DNA from: Daldinia sp. FL1419
Lineage: Eukaryota; Ascomycota; Sordariomycetes; Xylariales; Hypoxylaceae
Assembly (NCBI GenBank): GCA_025201765.1
Contig: MU623423.1
Coordinates: 62,001 to 126,000 of the forward strand
Direction of reading: 5' to 3'
DNA length: 64,000 nucleotides
A program made the translations under genes and the position numbers. The notes under the pieces are model-generated. The model was not told the DNA's origin and made no database searches. It worked only from the letters and a program-made list of their open reading frames with translations. How positions within the stretch are numbered: position 1 is the stretch's first letter; every line of letters begins with the position of its first letter. Shown in pieces: positions 10,713 through 21,878 of the stretch.

Positions 10713-12170
10713 TTAAGCTTTTGAATCCGCCGCCGCGGTACCGCCTACAACTCCAGCGGTTCCAGCACTAGCAACCAGAGCCGACTTCTTAACGAGCTTC
10801 AGGCCTGCGAGAGCGTACACTAGACCTTCAACACCCAGGATAACGACGAGGGTAACGAGGGCACCAATGACGCCAGCGACGGGGAGTGAGATGTTGTTGC
10901 CAGAAGTGGTGGCTGCAGAAGCATTGCCGCTGTTGCCGTTAGAATCCCCAGACGAAGACGCCGCATTCGCACAAATGCCCGTCGTATTACCACAAGCTTG
11001 GCACCAGGCCGCCGTATCACCAATCGCGAACTTGTTAATCTCTTCCGCGAAATCGTTCCACGGGAGTGGGGATTGGTTTCGTCCAAATAGCGGGAATTCG
11101 CGGGGCGTGTTCTGGGCGGCAGATCCGTTCGCCAGGAAGAAGCGAACAGAGACGTCGTCGACGCTTGGGTAAGTGGAAGTGCTGGCGTTGGTGACGAGCT
11201 CGAAGACGATAGATGACGCGTAGTCGACTACACCAGTGAAGTCGGCGGATAGCTTGTCGAGCTGTGCGAGCCCGAAGAAGGACATGAAGGATGCGTAGGC
11301 GCCAAATTGGATGCCGACAGGAGTCTTGCCGTGGCTGGTTAGCGTCGAGTTGAGTTGCTGTAGGATTTGCGCCGCGAGCGTGGCTCCGGCAATGGCGCGG
11401 ATAGGATCGCTGCTGTTGTACGCTAGGTTCCACTCGTGGCTATCAGCGAGAGTCCTGAGCTCGAATAAGGTGTCGTCCGTAAGGAGGCTCTTGGACGGAA
11501 TGGTCTCGTTGTGGATGGTAGCCACGTTGATCAAGTCGAAGATGGTGTACGCATTCTTGAAGTTGGCCTGGCTGGCGCTGAAGGTACGGTTGATAACAGG
11601 TAGCAATCCGCTGTAGAAAGGCCGGGTGCGGTCCAGTGTGCTGACGAACTCATCGGACTTGAAGTAGTTGTTGGAGCTCACCATGGCGTTGCCGCAGCCG
11701 GAACCACCCTGTAGCCACTCGTTGTTCTCCGAGTTGGGGTTCGAGGAGGCGGTTGACGATACTCCGACCGGGATGTACTGATATCCGCCGAGCGGGGCCT
11801 GGACCTCGGACTTGTTGGCCAATATGGACACACCGTTGTCGCCGGCTGGTGGGTAGATACCCTGGAGGAAGGCCATGGCGGAACTCTGAAGTACAGAGTC
11901 CGCAGGCGAAATGACGCTTAACTGGGTGGGCACAGCGATGTTGTTGCTCAAGCCGATGATAGGCGAGCTGGCGTCGGATGCGACATATTTGCTGCGGTAG
12001 TAGCTGCCAGACTGGAAGACCTCGTCGGCACCCAGCGCAGTCAAATTCGTGGGCGCAAGACTTTTCGGCGTCCGATCTCCATGGCGATGGAAGATGTAGA
12101 CGCCGAGGACCGTCTCACTCTTCACAAGCGGCAGAGTCGCCGACGAGAGCAAAAGCGTCTTCAACTGCAT
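10713..12170 (-). CDS. histidine acid phosphatase-like membrane protein
   Basis: A single-exon frame of 485 residues. The N-terminal signal peptide (MQLKTLLLSSATLPLVKS) is followed by HRHGDRTP at residues 28-35, the phosphohistidine signature of the branch 2 histidine phosphatase clan (acid phosphatase/phytase). Several Asn-x-Ser/Thr sites and paired cysteines suggest passage through the secretory pathway. Near the C-terminus a Ser/Gly/Asn-rich stalk leads to a hydrophobic segment (about 430-455) and a short Lys- and Ala-rich tail, so it is probably a type I cell-surface or vacuolar membrane protein. The usual His-Asp proton-donor motif is not obvious; the aligned stretch reads QFGAYASFMSFFGL. 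Activity is therefore uncertain even though the His nucleophile is present. The neighbours give no functional clue. Confidence 0.8.
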   Translation of the reverse strand: MQLKTLLLSSATLPLVKSETVLGVYIFHRHGDRTPKSLAPTNLTALGADEVFQSGSYYRSKYVASDASSPIIGLSNNIAVPTQLSVISPADSVLQSSAMAFLQGIYPPAGDNGVSILANKSEVQAPLGGYQYIPVGVSSTASSNPNSENNEWLQGGSGCGNAMVSSNNYFKSDEFVSTLDRTRPFYSGLLPVINRTFSASQANFKNAYTIFDLINVATIHNETIPSKSLLTDDTLFELRTLADSHEWNLAYNSSDPIRAIAGATLAAQILQQLNSTLTSHGKTPVGIQFGAYASFMSFFGLAQLDKLSADFTGVVDYASSIVFELVTNASTSTYPSVDDVSVRFFLANGSAAQNTPREFPLFGRNQSPLPWNDFAEEINKFAIGDTAAWCQACGNTTGICANAASSSGDSNGNSGNASAATTSGNNISLPVAGVIGALVTLVVILGVEGLVYALAGLKLVKKSALVASAGTAGVVGGTAAADSKA

Positions 12171-14022
12171 CGTAATTTTGGGAATTTGACTATTATCTTG
12201 GCTATACGTCCTCCTAGATTAATAGTAGGGCCAAAAAGCGCGCCGAAAGCCAGGAACAACAATCCAACAGGATTTCCAGGAAGAGAATCAGAGCCGAAAA
12301 GGAAGAGTTGGAGTATTTGAACCTTCCTGCAAACAGCAAGCAACGCGCAGCCCCGCTCCTTGTGGGATTACAGCACATGCGTGCGTATAGCTACCTAGAT
12401 TAGGTACCTAGCTAGCCCGGGTAGCGAGCAAATAGCTAGCGATAGCCGCAGTACGGGACGGCAAGCCAAAAGGAGGGCCAGACGATTCGTCGGCGCATTT
12501 TCATTACCTGTGAAGAACGTGAGAAAACCTCCACTCACGCCTTTTCGTTTCCCACCGACCTGCCTAGTCGGGACATCAGCCCAGGTTAGATCGATTAGAT
12601 AGTGTGATCTCGCTAACGCCTCACCGGGAAGATGCCAAGAAGCGGATTGATCACCGTCGAATTGACCAATCATAGCTCGAGAGGGAGAATTTCTTCCACG
12701 CTTTCGCATCTCCGCTGTAGGTCCGGGAGGGTCTGAAAACCTGCATTTGCTTCTGAACCATCTTTACGTCCATAGAAATTCTCGAGATCGGAGGCGAAGT
12801 GGGCTGTTGCAATCGCAAAAGGAGAATATCATGCTGAAGTATAAGATCTTAGATTAAAATTTGTAAGGGGGATACATTATAAAAGAAGGGCTATAAAATT
12901 ATGATATTTCAAGAAGTCAGGTTCGAGGGTCGCTAAATCAATTTCAAAGCATATGATAACTTGGCGCTAAAGCAAGTATGTTATACCTCTTGCGTGAACT
13001 TATGTGTAAACCACTATAAGATATGAGGTCTGGAATTTATGTGAAGACGGATAATGAGAGACGACGAATAAGTTTGTTGGATTAGGAAGAAATTAGGTAT
13101 GAAAGTGGGTGGCTTCCCAGGAATGCCTAGTAGGTAGGTACTTTCCATAATGCTTCGCACTTTCTATATTTCGTACCTGCCTCCTAGAGATATACTACGC
13201 AAAAGCCGATAAGAGGTCTGAAAAGGCTTCTTCTTAATAATATTGCATGTACCTCCATAAGGCTACATGTACCATAGAATTCCGATATGAAAAAGGCTAA
13301 AATGCATTATATCGATGTCCTAGCCTACGCGTTTAGAGTTTTATTAGGTTAGGTTAGAAGGTACCTATGTCATGAGGTTTAGTTGCGATTCTGTTAAATA
13401 TAGGGCTTAATCGCTTATCTGCAATTCCGGCGCCGTTGTTTGCGATAGATTCTTATAAAGCTACCGGGCTTCCCTTTCGCCATGTTATAACGATAACTAC
13501 CTCTTATAAATTCATAAGTCTAGTAGTATTGAAGGCAAAACGATGCTATGCTTTCTAAGAATCCTTTAACTTATTAATTTATCAATCATCTTCAGATGTA
13601 TTAAAAACAAGTTGTAGTTCTTCCTATTCCTGTTTAACATGATCTACGTCGATAAGTCTCTCAAAGACCACAGCACAACTAATAAGAAGTACGCACTTGA
13701 CCGGACTGAGTCATTTCCCTTGGAATCAACCAATCACGAAGCATTCGCCAATGAAACAGAATGAATCATCCGCGCTACTGCGGCCAAGCTCGGATGCTAA
13801 CCCGTCGCATAGATCGTATAAGCACGATCAATAAACCAAATCTGGACCCCTGTAATGAACAAGCAAAAAGTGATCTTGTGTAATGAGGCTCAAACGCTTG
13901 TATTATATAGAGGCGAGATGGTGCCTACCTAGGTTATATATCAGTCGCGTTCCCCTTCTAGGGGATGGTCTATCTGGCTCGAAGCATTTATCGACTATGA
14001 CATTCGAAGTATCGTTGCGAAC
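12171..14022. other. intergenic, AT-rich
   Basis: This is a divergent promoter region between the phosphatase-like gene (minus) and the ABC-F gene (plus). A 104-codon minus frame at 12395-12709 has no recognisable features and is not called. TAGGTACCTAG words occur near 12400 and 13130, and poly-A/T patches fill the rest. No RNA gene is recognised. Confidence 0.5.
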
Positions 14023-16406
14023 ATGACGTCTATGGAAGCTGAAAGCGTTACGACCATCGTGTGCACCTCTAAGCAAACCCGTTTCAACATCGGGACCCCA
14101 AATTATCGCGAGGTATTCATTCTACCTACATTCCTTATAAATTAGACCATCTAACAGAAAACATCGTAGTTGGATATCGAAGGGTTGAATATAGTTGTCA
14201 AGTCAGCAGCGAAATTAGGGGCTAAAGGCAAGGCCAAGGCTAAGTCTGAGGGCACTGAGATTCTGAACGATGCAAAGTTGAGGCTCAAAGCTGGCCAGAG
14301 GTATGCGTTGATAGGGAGGAACGGCACTGGAAAATCAAGTGAGTCCAATATGTCTCAATAGACACATGGGTGAGTTGTAGCTTATAAGTATACAATAGCT
14401 CTATTAAAGGCAATAGCGGAAAAGCTCATCCCGGGCATACCGGAGGAGACAAGAATCACTATCCTTCAGCAGACGGATGTTGGAGGTGCCAACGCGGATG
14501 AAGCCCCTATTCCCACACCCGGTGAGGACGAGGGTCTAGTAGTGCTAGATGAAGTTATTGAGCAAGCCACTGCTAAGCAGGAGGTGCAAAAGGAAATTGA
14601 CGGTTAGTCTCGTTCTAAGCGTTTCGGTCTTTCCACTGATAAATCATAGTCTTGTCGAGGGGGATTGATGATGGTGATCCCTATAGTGCTTTGAGGGCCT
14701 TTAGGAAAGTCCAGCATGGGCGGCTTCAAAAGGAGTTATTTCTAAAAGATAAAGATGCGAGGCTGCGCAGCGGCGCAAGAGGTATGCAAGCTAGGAAAGC
14801 CCTGATTGCTATTGAAAAGAAGGCTGCCGACTTTCAGTTAAAGTACGAACAGAAAGACGAAGAAATCTCACCCGAGACGCTTGTAAAGGAGACGAACGAA
14901 GCTGCTGACATGCTTGCTAACCTCCAACTCCAAATTGAGCCATCAAAGTTGGCAGAAACCGAGTCCAAAGCAAAGAAAATCCTCACAGGATTAGGCTTCA
15001 CAGAAGTTCGCATGGCTCAACGCGTTTCGAGCTTATCCGGTGGCTGGAAAATGCGCACGGCACTGGCAGCGGCATTACTTCAGGACACAGACATCTTAGT
15101 CCTCGATGAACCGACAAATTTTCTCGATCTCCTTGGGATAATCTGGTTGCAGCGACATCTAACGGCGCTCGCAGAATCGTCTGATCCGCCCACCCTGATT
15201 CTCGTATCCCACGATCGCGACTTCGTCTCCCTGTGCACGGATCTCCTCATCATCAAGGATAAGGACCTAACGTATTTCCACGGTGACCTACCGACGTATG
15301 AAGCCTCGCGCGCCGAGAAAAAGGCGTACCTAACGAAAATGAAAGAAGCACAGGATAAGCAGAAGGAGCATATCCAGCAGACAATCCAACGCAATATGCG
15401 TGAGGGCAAGGCCAAGGACGACCAGAACAAGATACGCCAGGCAAAGTCGCGCCAGAAGAAACTGGATGATAGATGGGGAATGGAAGTCAGCGCCAAAGGC
15501 GGCCGCTTCAAGCTCAACAGGGATCTAGTCGGATACCACCTCACCGCCCGCGCCGAGATCGATATCCCGCAAGACGAGCGTCCCGTTAGTTTCACGTTAC
15601 CGGACCCGCCCGAGCTCCGATTCCCCGGAGCCCTGCTATCCCTAGAAAAAGTCTCGTTCCGGTACACGCGAGATACAAAAGCGCCCATGGTGCTTAAAGA
15701 TATTAATCTATCTGTTAATATGGGCGATCGGATAGGCATCCTTGGACTTAATGGTAGCGGCAAGTCTACGCTTATTAAATTGCTAGTTGAAGAAACGAGG
15801 CCGTCAACCGGAACGATCACGAAACATCCCCGGTTGAGATTGGGATATTATGCACAACATGCGGTGGAAATGCTGCAGAAGCTGGGCCAATTGGATCCGA
15901 AGATGACGGCGGTAAGTCTGTTGACGAGGGAAACAGATGGGGAGCCGGAAGAAGGCGAGATTAGAGCACTTCTAGGGTCTCTCGGTCTGCCCGGCCGTCT
16001 GGCCTCTGATGTCCCTGTGCGCCGGCTCTCTGGTGGACAACTAGTACGGCTGGAACTTGCTCGAATCTTACGTCTGCGACCGCATTGTCTAGTCCTTGAT
16101 GAGGTGACGACACATCTCGACTACGAGACGGTGGCGGCACTAAGGGAGGCGTTGCGAGATTGGGAGGGCGCAGTTGTGTTGGTCAGTCATGACCGATGGT
16201 TTATGCGGGGGGTTGTGGAGGGAGCTGCGGAGGAAGGGGAGAATGAGGAGGAGCATGGGGATAGGGATGTACGGGGGGCGGGGGTGGGATTGAGTAGGAG
16301 GGTGGTACGTAGGCTGAGAGCAGGAGTGATGAGTGTGCTGGAGGAAGGGGTGAGTGGGTTTGAAGAGGAGGTTGAAAGGAGGGTGAATAAGATAGGAGGT
16401 TTGTAG
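14023..16406 (+). CDS. ABC-F family ATPase (translation factor-like)
   Basis: Four exons (14023-14112, 14170-14338, 14399-14602, 14650-16406) join in phase to 739 residues. There are two nucleotide-binding domains and no membrane segments, so this is a soluble ABC-F protein. That family acts on ribosomes in biogenesis, translation or stress signalling. NBD1: Walker A GRNGTGKST (about 80), signature LSGGWKMR (about 282), Walker B DILVLDEPTNFLD (about 302). A Lys/Gln-rich coiled linker follows (KDDQNKIRQAKSRQKKLDDR). NBD2: Walker A GLNGSGKST (about 518), signature LSGGQLVRL (about 612), Walker B CLVLDEVTTHLD (about 635). The second Walker B has VTTHLD where PTNHLD is usual. The last 60 residues are a Glu/Gly/Arg-rich tail. 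It is ABCF3/Gcn20-like in general layout; the exact orthologue is unassigned. Confidence 0.88.
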
Positions 16407-17850
16407 GGATGGGAGTAGATAAATATTGTTTATCTCACTGCCTAAAGGACGGGTCTTATTGTATCATGGCAATCTGCATTTAAGACTTCTCTTTGCTTAT
16501 ATTCCATACGTCTATTTAGTACCTAAGGTACATCTACTCGGAATACTATTTTAACGACTGCCTTGGTTTCGAACGGTGTGTTGTTTATGCCTTGGTATAT
16601 ACAACGTTGACCAGCAGAATACCATAGTGGCAGTGTCTAATAAGCCTCGTAGAAACCGCCTTGGGGAACTTAGTACCCAGAATATAACATACCTAGGTAA
16701 TTCGTAATACCTCCATAGAAGTTTCCATGAGTCTTTCTTTTCTTTCCGGGTCTCTGCACCAAACTATTTGTCAGTGTATACAGAATTCTTTACAGCACCT
16801 ATTAATATCGCGAGAATCTATACCTGATGCCACCCGACCTTACGTCCGTCACGAATTCTAACGGAAAACGAACGCACGATGTATCGGATTCGTCAAAGGG
16901 ACTTTAAAAGAGAAAAAATTCATTCCATCGCGTAGTATGTATCCGATGCCGCAAAGTTAGGCATCATTTTTCGAGATGTCGATCAAAAGTCAAAGATACA
17001 ATACCTTCTTCTCAGCGACTATCCTTTAGGTCGAATAATTCTCATATGTTTAAACAAAAAACGACCCCTTCGAGATGACTTTGCAGATAAAGTTATAATT
17101 CTCTGTCCAGATTCACCTGAAGGGATATTCTAGGTTACCGACACCATGGATATCCCGAGAAGACATGCAACTTATTTGTGTGTTTGTTTTAATCATTACA
17201 CTATTTTCGAGAATACGAGACTGCCACGGGATCAGTAATATGCTTCATTACTATTCTAATATATCTATCGCCTGGTGGTCACTCTTTGCAATCGATGCCT
17301 TGAACTATGGGTCTTCCCAAATCACTAACACAAGCAATCGCCTTCTATACCTGGTACCCACCCAACACAAATTACGGGTAATATTCCTGAAAGTCCAATC
17401 ATGGGAAAAATGTAAATTAGGTGAAATAAATGGTCGAATATTTACAGCAGTGTTCTTTGAACAGTATTCTTGTTTTGGGGATTCATCGCTACCTCTCGGT
17501 TGCATCTGTCTAGGTCCTCACGTGCCTGGCTCGAGTTTACACAACTGTGGGGTAAGCGCGGAGTACACGCATTTGCAAACATGTATATCTCCTCTAGGTT
17601 AGGCAGTTTCCTGTGACGTAGTCGTTGGTGCCTTGGTAGGTATCCATGTATGTCCCCTTAATTGGAAAGTACCTACCCAGGTAACTAACATAAAATAAAA
17701 AACATTGGAAGTTTTACTTTAGTTATTTTCTACATGAATCTTCAGATGCATAAACTAAACTCTCGACTGAGACAGTGATTAGAGAAAGGACATCAAATTT
17801 TAAGCGTCTAGAAAGGGATCAATTACATTCGCCGGAGCTAAACTGCAGCT
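16407..17850. other. intergenic, AT-rich
   Basis: No gene is supported. A 145-codon plus frame at 17165-17602 starts with a hydrophobic stretch but has erratic composition and no relative I recognise. TACCTAGGTA words occur near 16690 and 17670. Confidence 0.5.
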
Positions 17851-18633
17851 ATGGCAGGAAAGAATTGGATAGTTTTGGGTACTCGACTCTTTCATTTGTT
17901 CCTTGCTTGCGTGGAACGGTGTCGCTAATACGTAGTGTAAGAAAATAACCCCGAGGTGATGAACCAACTAGCTGCAAAGCTAGGGCTTTCGCAAGAGCTA
18001 TCATTCTACGATGTCTGGTCGCTCGACGAGCCTGAACTCATGGCCCACATACCTCGCCCGGCCTTAGCTCTACTAGTTATCTTACCCTTGACTCCTGCTT
18101 GGAGGGCGGATCGCGAGGCCGAGGACGCCGATAAAAATGAGTACCAAGGACGCGGACCCGAAGAGCCCGTGATCTGGTTCAAACAGACAATCGGCAATGC
18201 TTGCGGATCCATCGGTTTCCTCCACTGCGCTGTCAACGGGCCGGCTGCGGAGCATATCCAGCCGGGATCTGATCTAGACGAGATCCGCCGTCAGGCCACC
18301 CCCCTGGGAATGGAAGAGCGGGCCAACCTACTTTACAACAGTGTTCCCTTCGAAAAAGCTCACGAGTCGTGCGTCCAGCTAGGAGATACCGCCGCTCGGA
18401 ACGAATCGGCTTTAGGACAACACTTCGTGGCTTTCGTTAAAGTTGGTGGTAGGCTTTGGGAATTGGAAGGATCGAGGAAGGGCCCGATAGATAGGGGAGC
18501 GCTCGCGGATGACGAGGATGTACTCAGCCCGAAGGCGCTCGACTTGGGGTTCAGGAGGGTCATTCGCCTTGAACAGGAGGCTGGAGGTACGGATTTACGA
18601 TTTAGCTGTATCGCTTTGTCTCGAAAGACCTGA
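17851..18633 (+). CDS. ubiquitin C-terminal hydrolase, UCH family (peptidase C12)
   Basis: Two exons: a tiny first exon, 17851-17878 (28 bases, MAGKNWIVL plus one base), and 17942-18633. They join in phase to 239 residues, the family length. The joint restores the expected opening NWIVLENNPEVMNQLAAKLG, which supports the short exon. These cytosolic thiol proteases release ubiquitin or Nedd8/Rub1 from small adducts. Catalytic residues: Gln91 and Cys97 in QTIGNACGSIGFLH, and His170 in GQHFVAFVK. The third position, normally Asp in a xELDG motif, reads WELEG (Glu185). The active-site crossover loop lies around residues 145-160. It resembles yeast Yuh1 and human UCHL3. It stands alone, with AT-rich flanks. 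Confidence 0.92.
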
Positions 18634-21600
18634 GTTCTTCCAAGGAGACATAATGATTGTGAGCTCTTTGGGTACTGAGTACGCTGAGGACTCGCGACGT
18701 CCGGCCATCTTCGGAATTAAAGGCTTGTTCATGAGCAATTGAATGGAAATTACCTACTTAGCACGTACCCATTGATATCCGACGGGATATGCCATAATCT
18801 GGATGGCGTCACTTACCTGCATCGAGAATACACTATTTACTGCATGAACCCATTTTGAGTGATCAACGAGCCACGGAATACCTAAACAGGTAGTAACTGA
18901 CCCTCTTTTCCTAATAAAATGCCCGAACCGTTTGCTACGTAAGGAGAGCTCCCCATTATGCAAGGGTATTATGTCGACTTGAACTCACTTCCGCCACGCT
19001 AACGAGTTTAGTTCCCGTGTTTTGAACTAATCCCAGATAAGCCGTTTTAGGTCTCTTTACCGTTAACTTCACGTTTATAGTCGATCTGAGCGGTAATCAC
19101 TCTCAGTAAGTTAGTATATTGGATATTACCAGGCGGGCCGTTTGTGTATATAAGGCCCCGGCCTCGGAATATCTCTTATACGCTAGAAGAGATACTATAT
19201 CCACGAGCATGAACTGAAAGACGACTATTCGGGTGGGCTAAGGCTTTAAACCTGGTAGCCACCGTCAAGGAACACGAGACCGGCGAGGAGAGTACTATAA
19301 ATTTCGCTCCAACGATCGTCGATTAAAAGGAAAGAGGGGCCACACCGCTCATCCAATTGATCGCATATAGGGTTGAATTCGGGAAGCAGGACACGTGGGA
19401 TAAGCGGTCTAACCCCTGAGTGGAATAGGCGTGTAGTCGGGATGTCGTCGCCGGGACTCGGCTGCGGCTCAAGCAAGAATTGCTGAAAAGGGGCAAGATC
19501 ATCGATAGGTCATATGTTACTCGAGGTCTGCATTCTCCAATAAACTCTTCACGGGGAGCTTCAGCTAATGTTCTGGTCGCATAGGACCTGGCCGGCAAGG
19601 CACATTCGAATATAGTGATAGATAAGTTCAGGGGTGGTCTAGGCCGATCTAGCGGCTTTCGTCAGGACTACGTAATTTATATGTCATACATCGCCTCCGA
19701 GGTCTCCTATATTGCGCCAAGGTTACTCAGGAAGAAGAATAGAAAGATGTTGGTTGAAAAAGATGAGGTTTCTGACGATTATAAGAAAGACAGGCCATTC
19801 GAGAAGTAAGGGAGAGAGAGATCGAATGGATTACCGAATTCGCTTCTATTATTTTGTTCAGTGGAGTACACACCGGGTGGCTCTTACTTACCCCATCTTT
19901 AAAACCCCCCACATATCTGTTTATTCCAGTAGTTCCAGGTACGTGTGCTTGGAATCGTTAGCGCAAAACACACTACCCCAACATTTCGCTCCCGCTCTAA
20001 CTGCTACCTTCCCAGCTTACCCAGCTACCCAGTTACCCGTCTACCCATTAGAGGGAAGCCCGGGTCTAGGTACCCGAGGTACTTCAGGTACTAACTATAT
20101 TGTATTTCTGTTTCACTTTTAGCAACCTGGAACCTTGGAGCATTTAAGTTATTAGGTGCGTTAGCATGTGATTTGTTGGTAAAAACTCCCTCAATATCAA
20201 TTGGGGGAACCACTGCTGGAATTATGGGTAATCATCTCTTTTCCTTTTTCGTTTCGTCAGATTTTTCTCTATCCTAATCCTAACACGATCTCCCCCCTGT
20301 GTGTGTTTTTCTTTTTTATCTTTTTATTTCTATTTCTTCATATTAATCTATATTTTGATTAAATCCCTTTCTCATTTTGGTATCCACTTCACAAGCTGCG
20401 ATGCGATGCATACGTACGTGCCGTATCTTTATTTATTTTTTCCTTACTTGTGACCTCCCTACATACGCAAGCCCCCAATCAGGCTTTCAGTCACAGATCT
20501 ACCCGGCCAGCCAGCTAGAGCTATCTGGGGCTGACCGTTCTTCGAGGGCAGGTTTGACAGGCATCAGGGGGTTTCCGTTTATGCCGTCTCCATATGATAT
20601 CTTATAAATCACTGGCAACATGCGGCATGACGTCGAGCTTAGCTTGTTTTTTACGGTAGCCAAGCCTATTCATCTATCGTCAACACTTAACCCTTTTAGA
20701 TGTTCATTCATGATGGCTTCTGACTGGGCGTTGTTACCCAGTTTCAGCCCCTATGAGCTTGAATATAAGCTATTGTATCTGAAGCATCCAGCAGCCATAA
20801 GAGGTTTTTTATATACAAAGACCGGGCTCATATGAGGCCACGAACTTGATGGAAGCGCGTGCTGAACTGCTACTGGCGACTCTACCCAAAGTTGCGAGCG
20901 CAAAGTGCGGTTCTTACGTTTATTCCCATATTAGAATGCACACGTGGTAGGTTGACGAGTGAGGTAGGTAGGTTACATATTCGCAATGGCTAGGCGGGTT
21001 GAAGCATTGATATCCATAACCCGGCTTGTAGCCATCTTCAGCCCCTAGAGTTTTTTGTCCACTTTACTTTTGGGTATCTTCATGGGGTTTCTTCGCAAGA
21101 TCCAGCCACACACTCAAATTGTTTTCCTCGTCTCCAGCTTAGTATCGTGGCATCAACCACCATAAAAATCACCACACTACTCCAAGGACCCAAGTCGTTT
21201 AGTATGTGGCGGTCTGGGAAGATAAGCTTCACTGGGCTAACCATGCTATAAATTGGTACTATACCCGACAAGTGGAAATAGGGTATCCTTTCAATCACGA
21301 GCGCCCGCTTGAAAAAAAAAAAAAAATACTAGAGCCCTGTATTCCCCTTCTTTGGTGAGCCCGGCCAGCGGAGTCGGGCATTTCCTCCGTGAAAACTGCC
21401 CTCCACAGTCATTCAAAAATAATCTGTTTTTGCTTGCCTTAGCCCAAAAGTCTCCAAAAAATACAAACCTCAATTAGCCTTTGCTCTCGTGCCATCCTGA
21501 GTATCCCCTATTTCATAACAGTCTTTTGTAGGGCAGGATTAATGACTTTGGACGGACTGTCGCCATAATCCTGGTCTATCTGGGGTTCCTAGATATCCGA

Positions 21601-21878
21601 GTGCATACTCCCGCCGAGTACGCGTTGCGGTCCGGCCCGGCGACCGCCCCTTCAATCTCTAGGCGGCAAGTATACCACACCTGATCTGCATCAACTCATC
21701 CTCTTGGATTCGCGCTTCTTTTTAGGAATGGTCGTGTCTAGGCACTACCGTAGTACTAAAATCGTATTATCTGTCATGTGCCCGGTCGATAGGAACCTTT
21801 CTCGATCGACCTCGAACCAGAGGCTATTCCCTCGATTTTTACCAACTTACCCCCCGGCTCGCTTTTTGATCGTAGAGA
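18634..21878. other. gene-poor stretch, possible decayed sequence
   Basis: It covers 3.2 kb without a supported gene. Short frames at 19246-19598 (minus) and 19615-19809 (plus) have no recognised relatives. It contains a T-rich patch (20310-20350) and an A15 run at 21311-21325. A 76-codon minus frame at 19246-19476 (PLIPRVLLPEFNPICDQLDE) is the most protein-like and could be a remnant. Confidence 0.45.

Noticed and set aside
12395..12709. 104-codon minus-strand frame
   Set aside because: It lies in the promoter region of the phosphatase-like gene; Arg/Leu/Pro-rich shadow of GC-rich DNA.
17165..17602. 145-codon frame with a hydrophobic N-terminus
   Set aside because: Irregular composition, no motif, no splice-compatible extension; typical of chance frames in AT-rich DNA.
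20109..20240. Open stretch reading LATWNLGAFKLLGAL
   Set aside because: Short, without start, splice partner or recognised family; could be chance.
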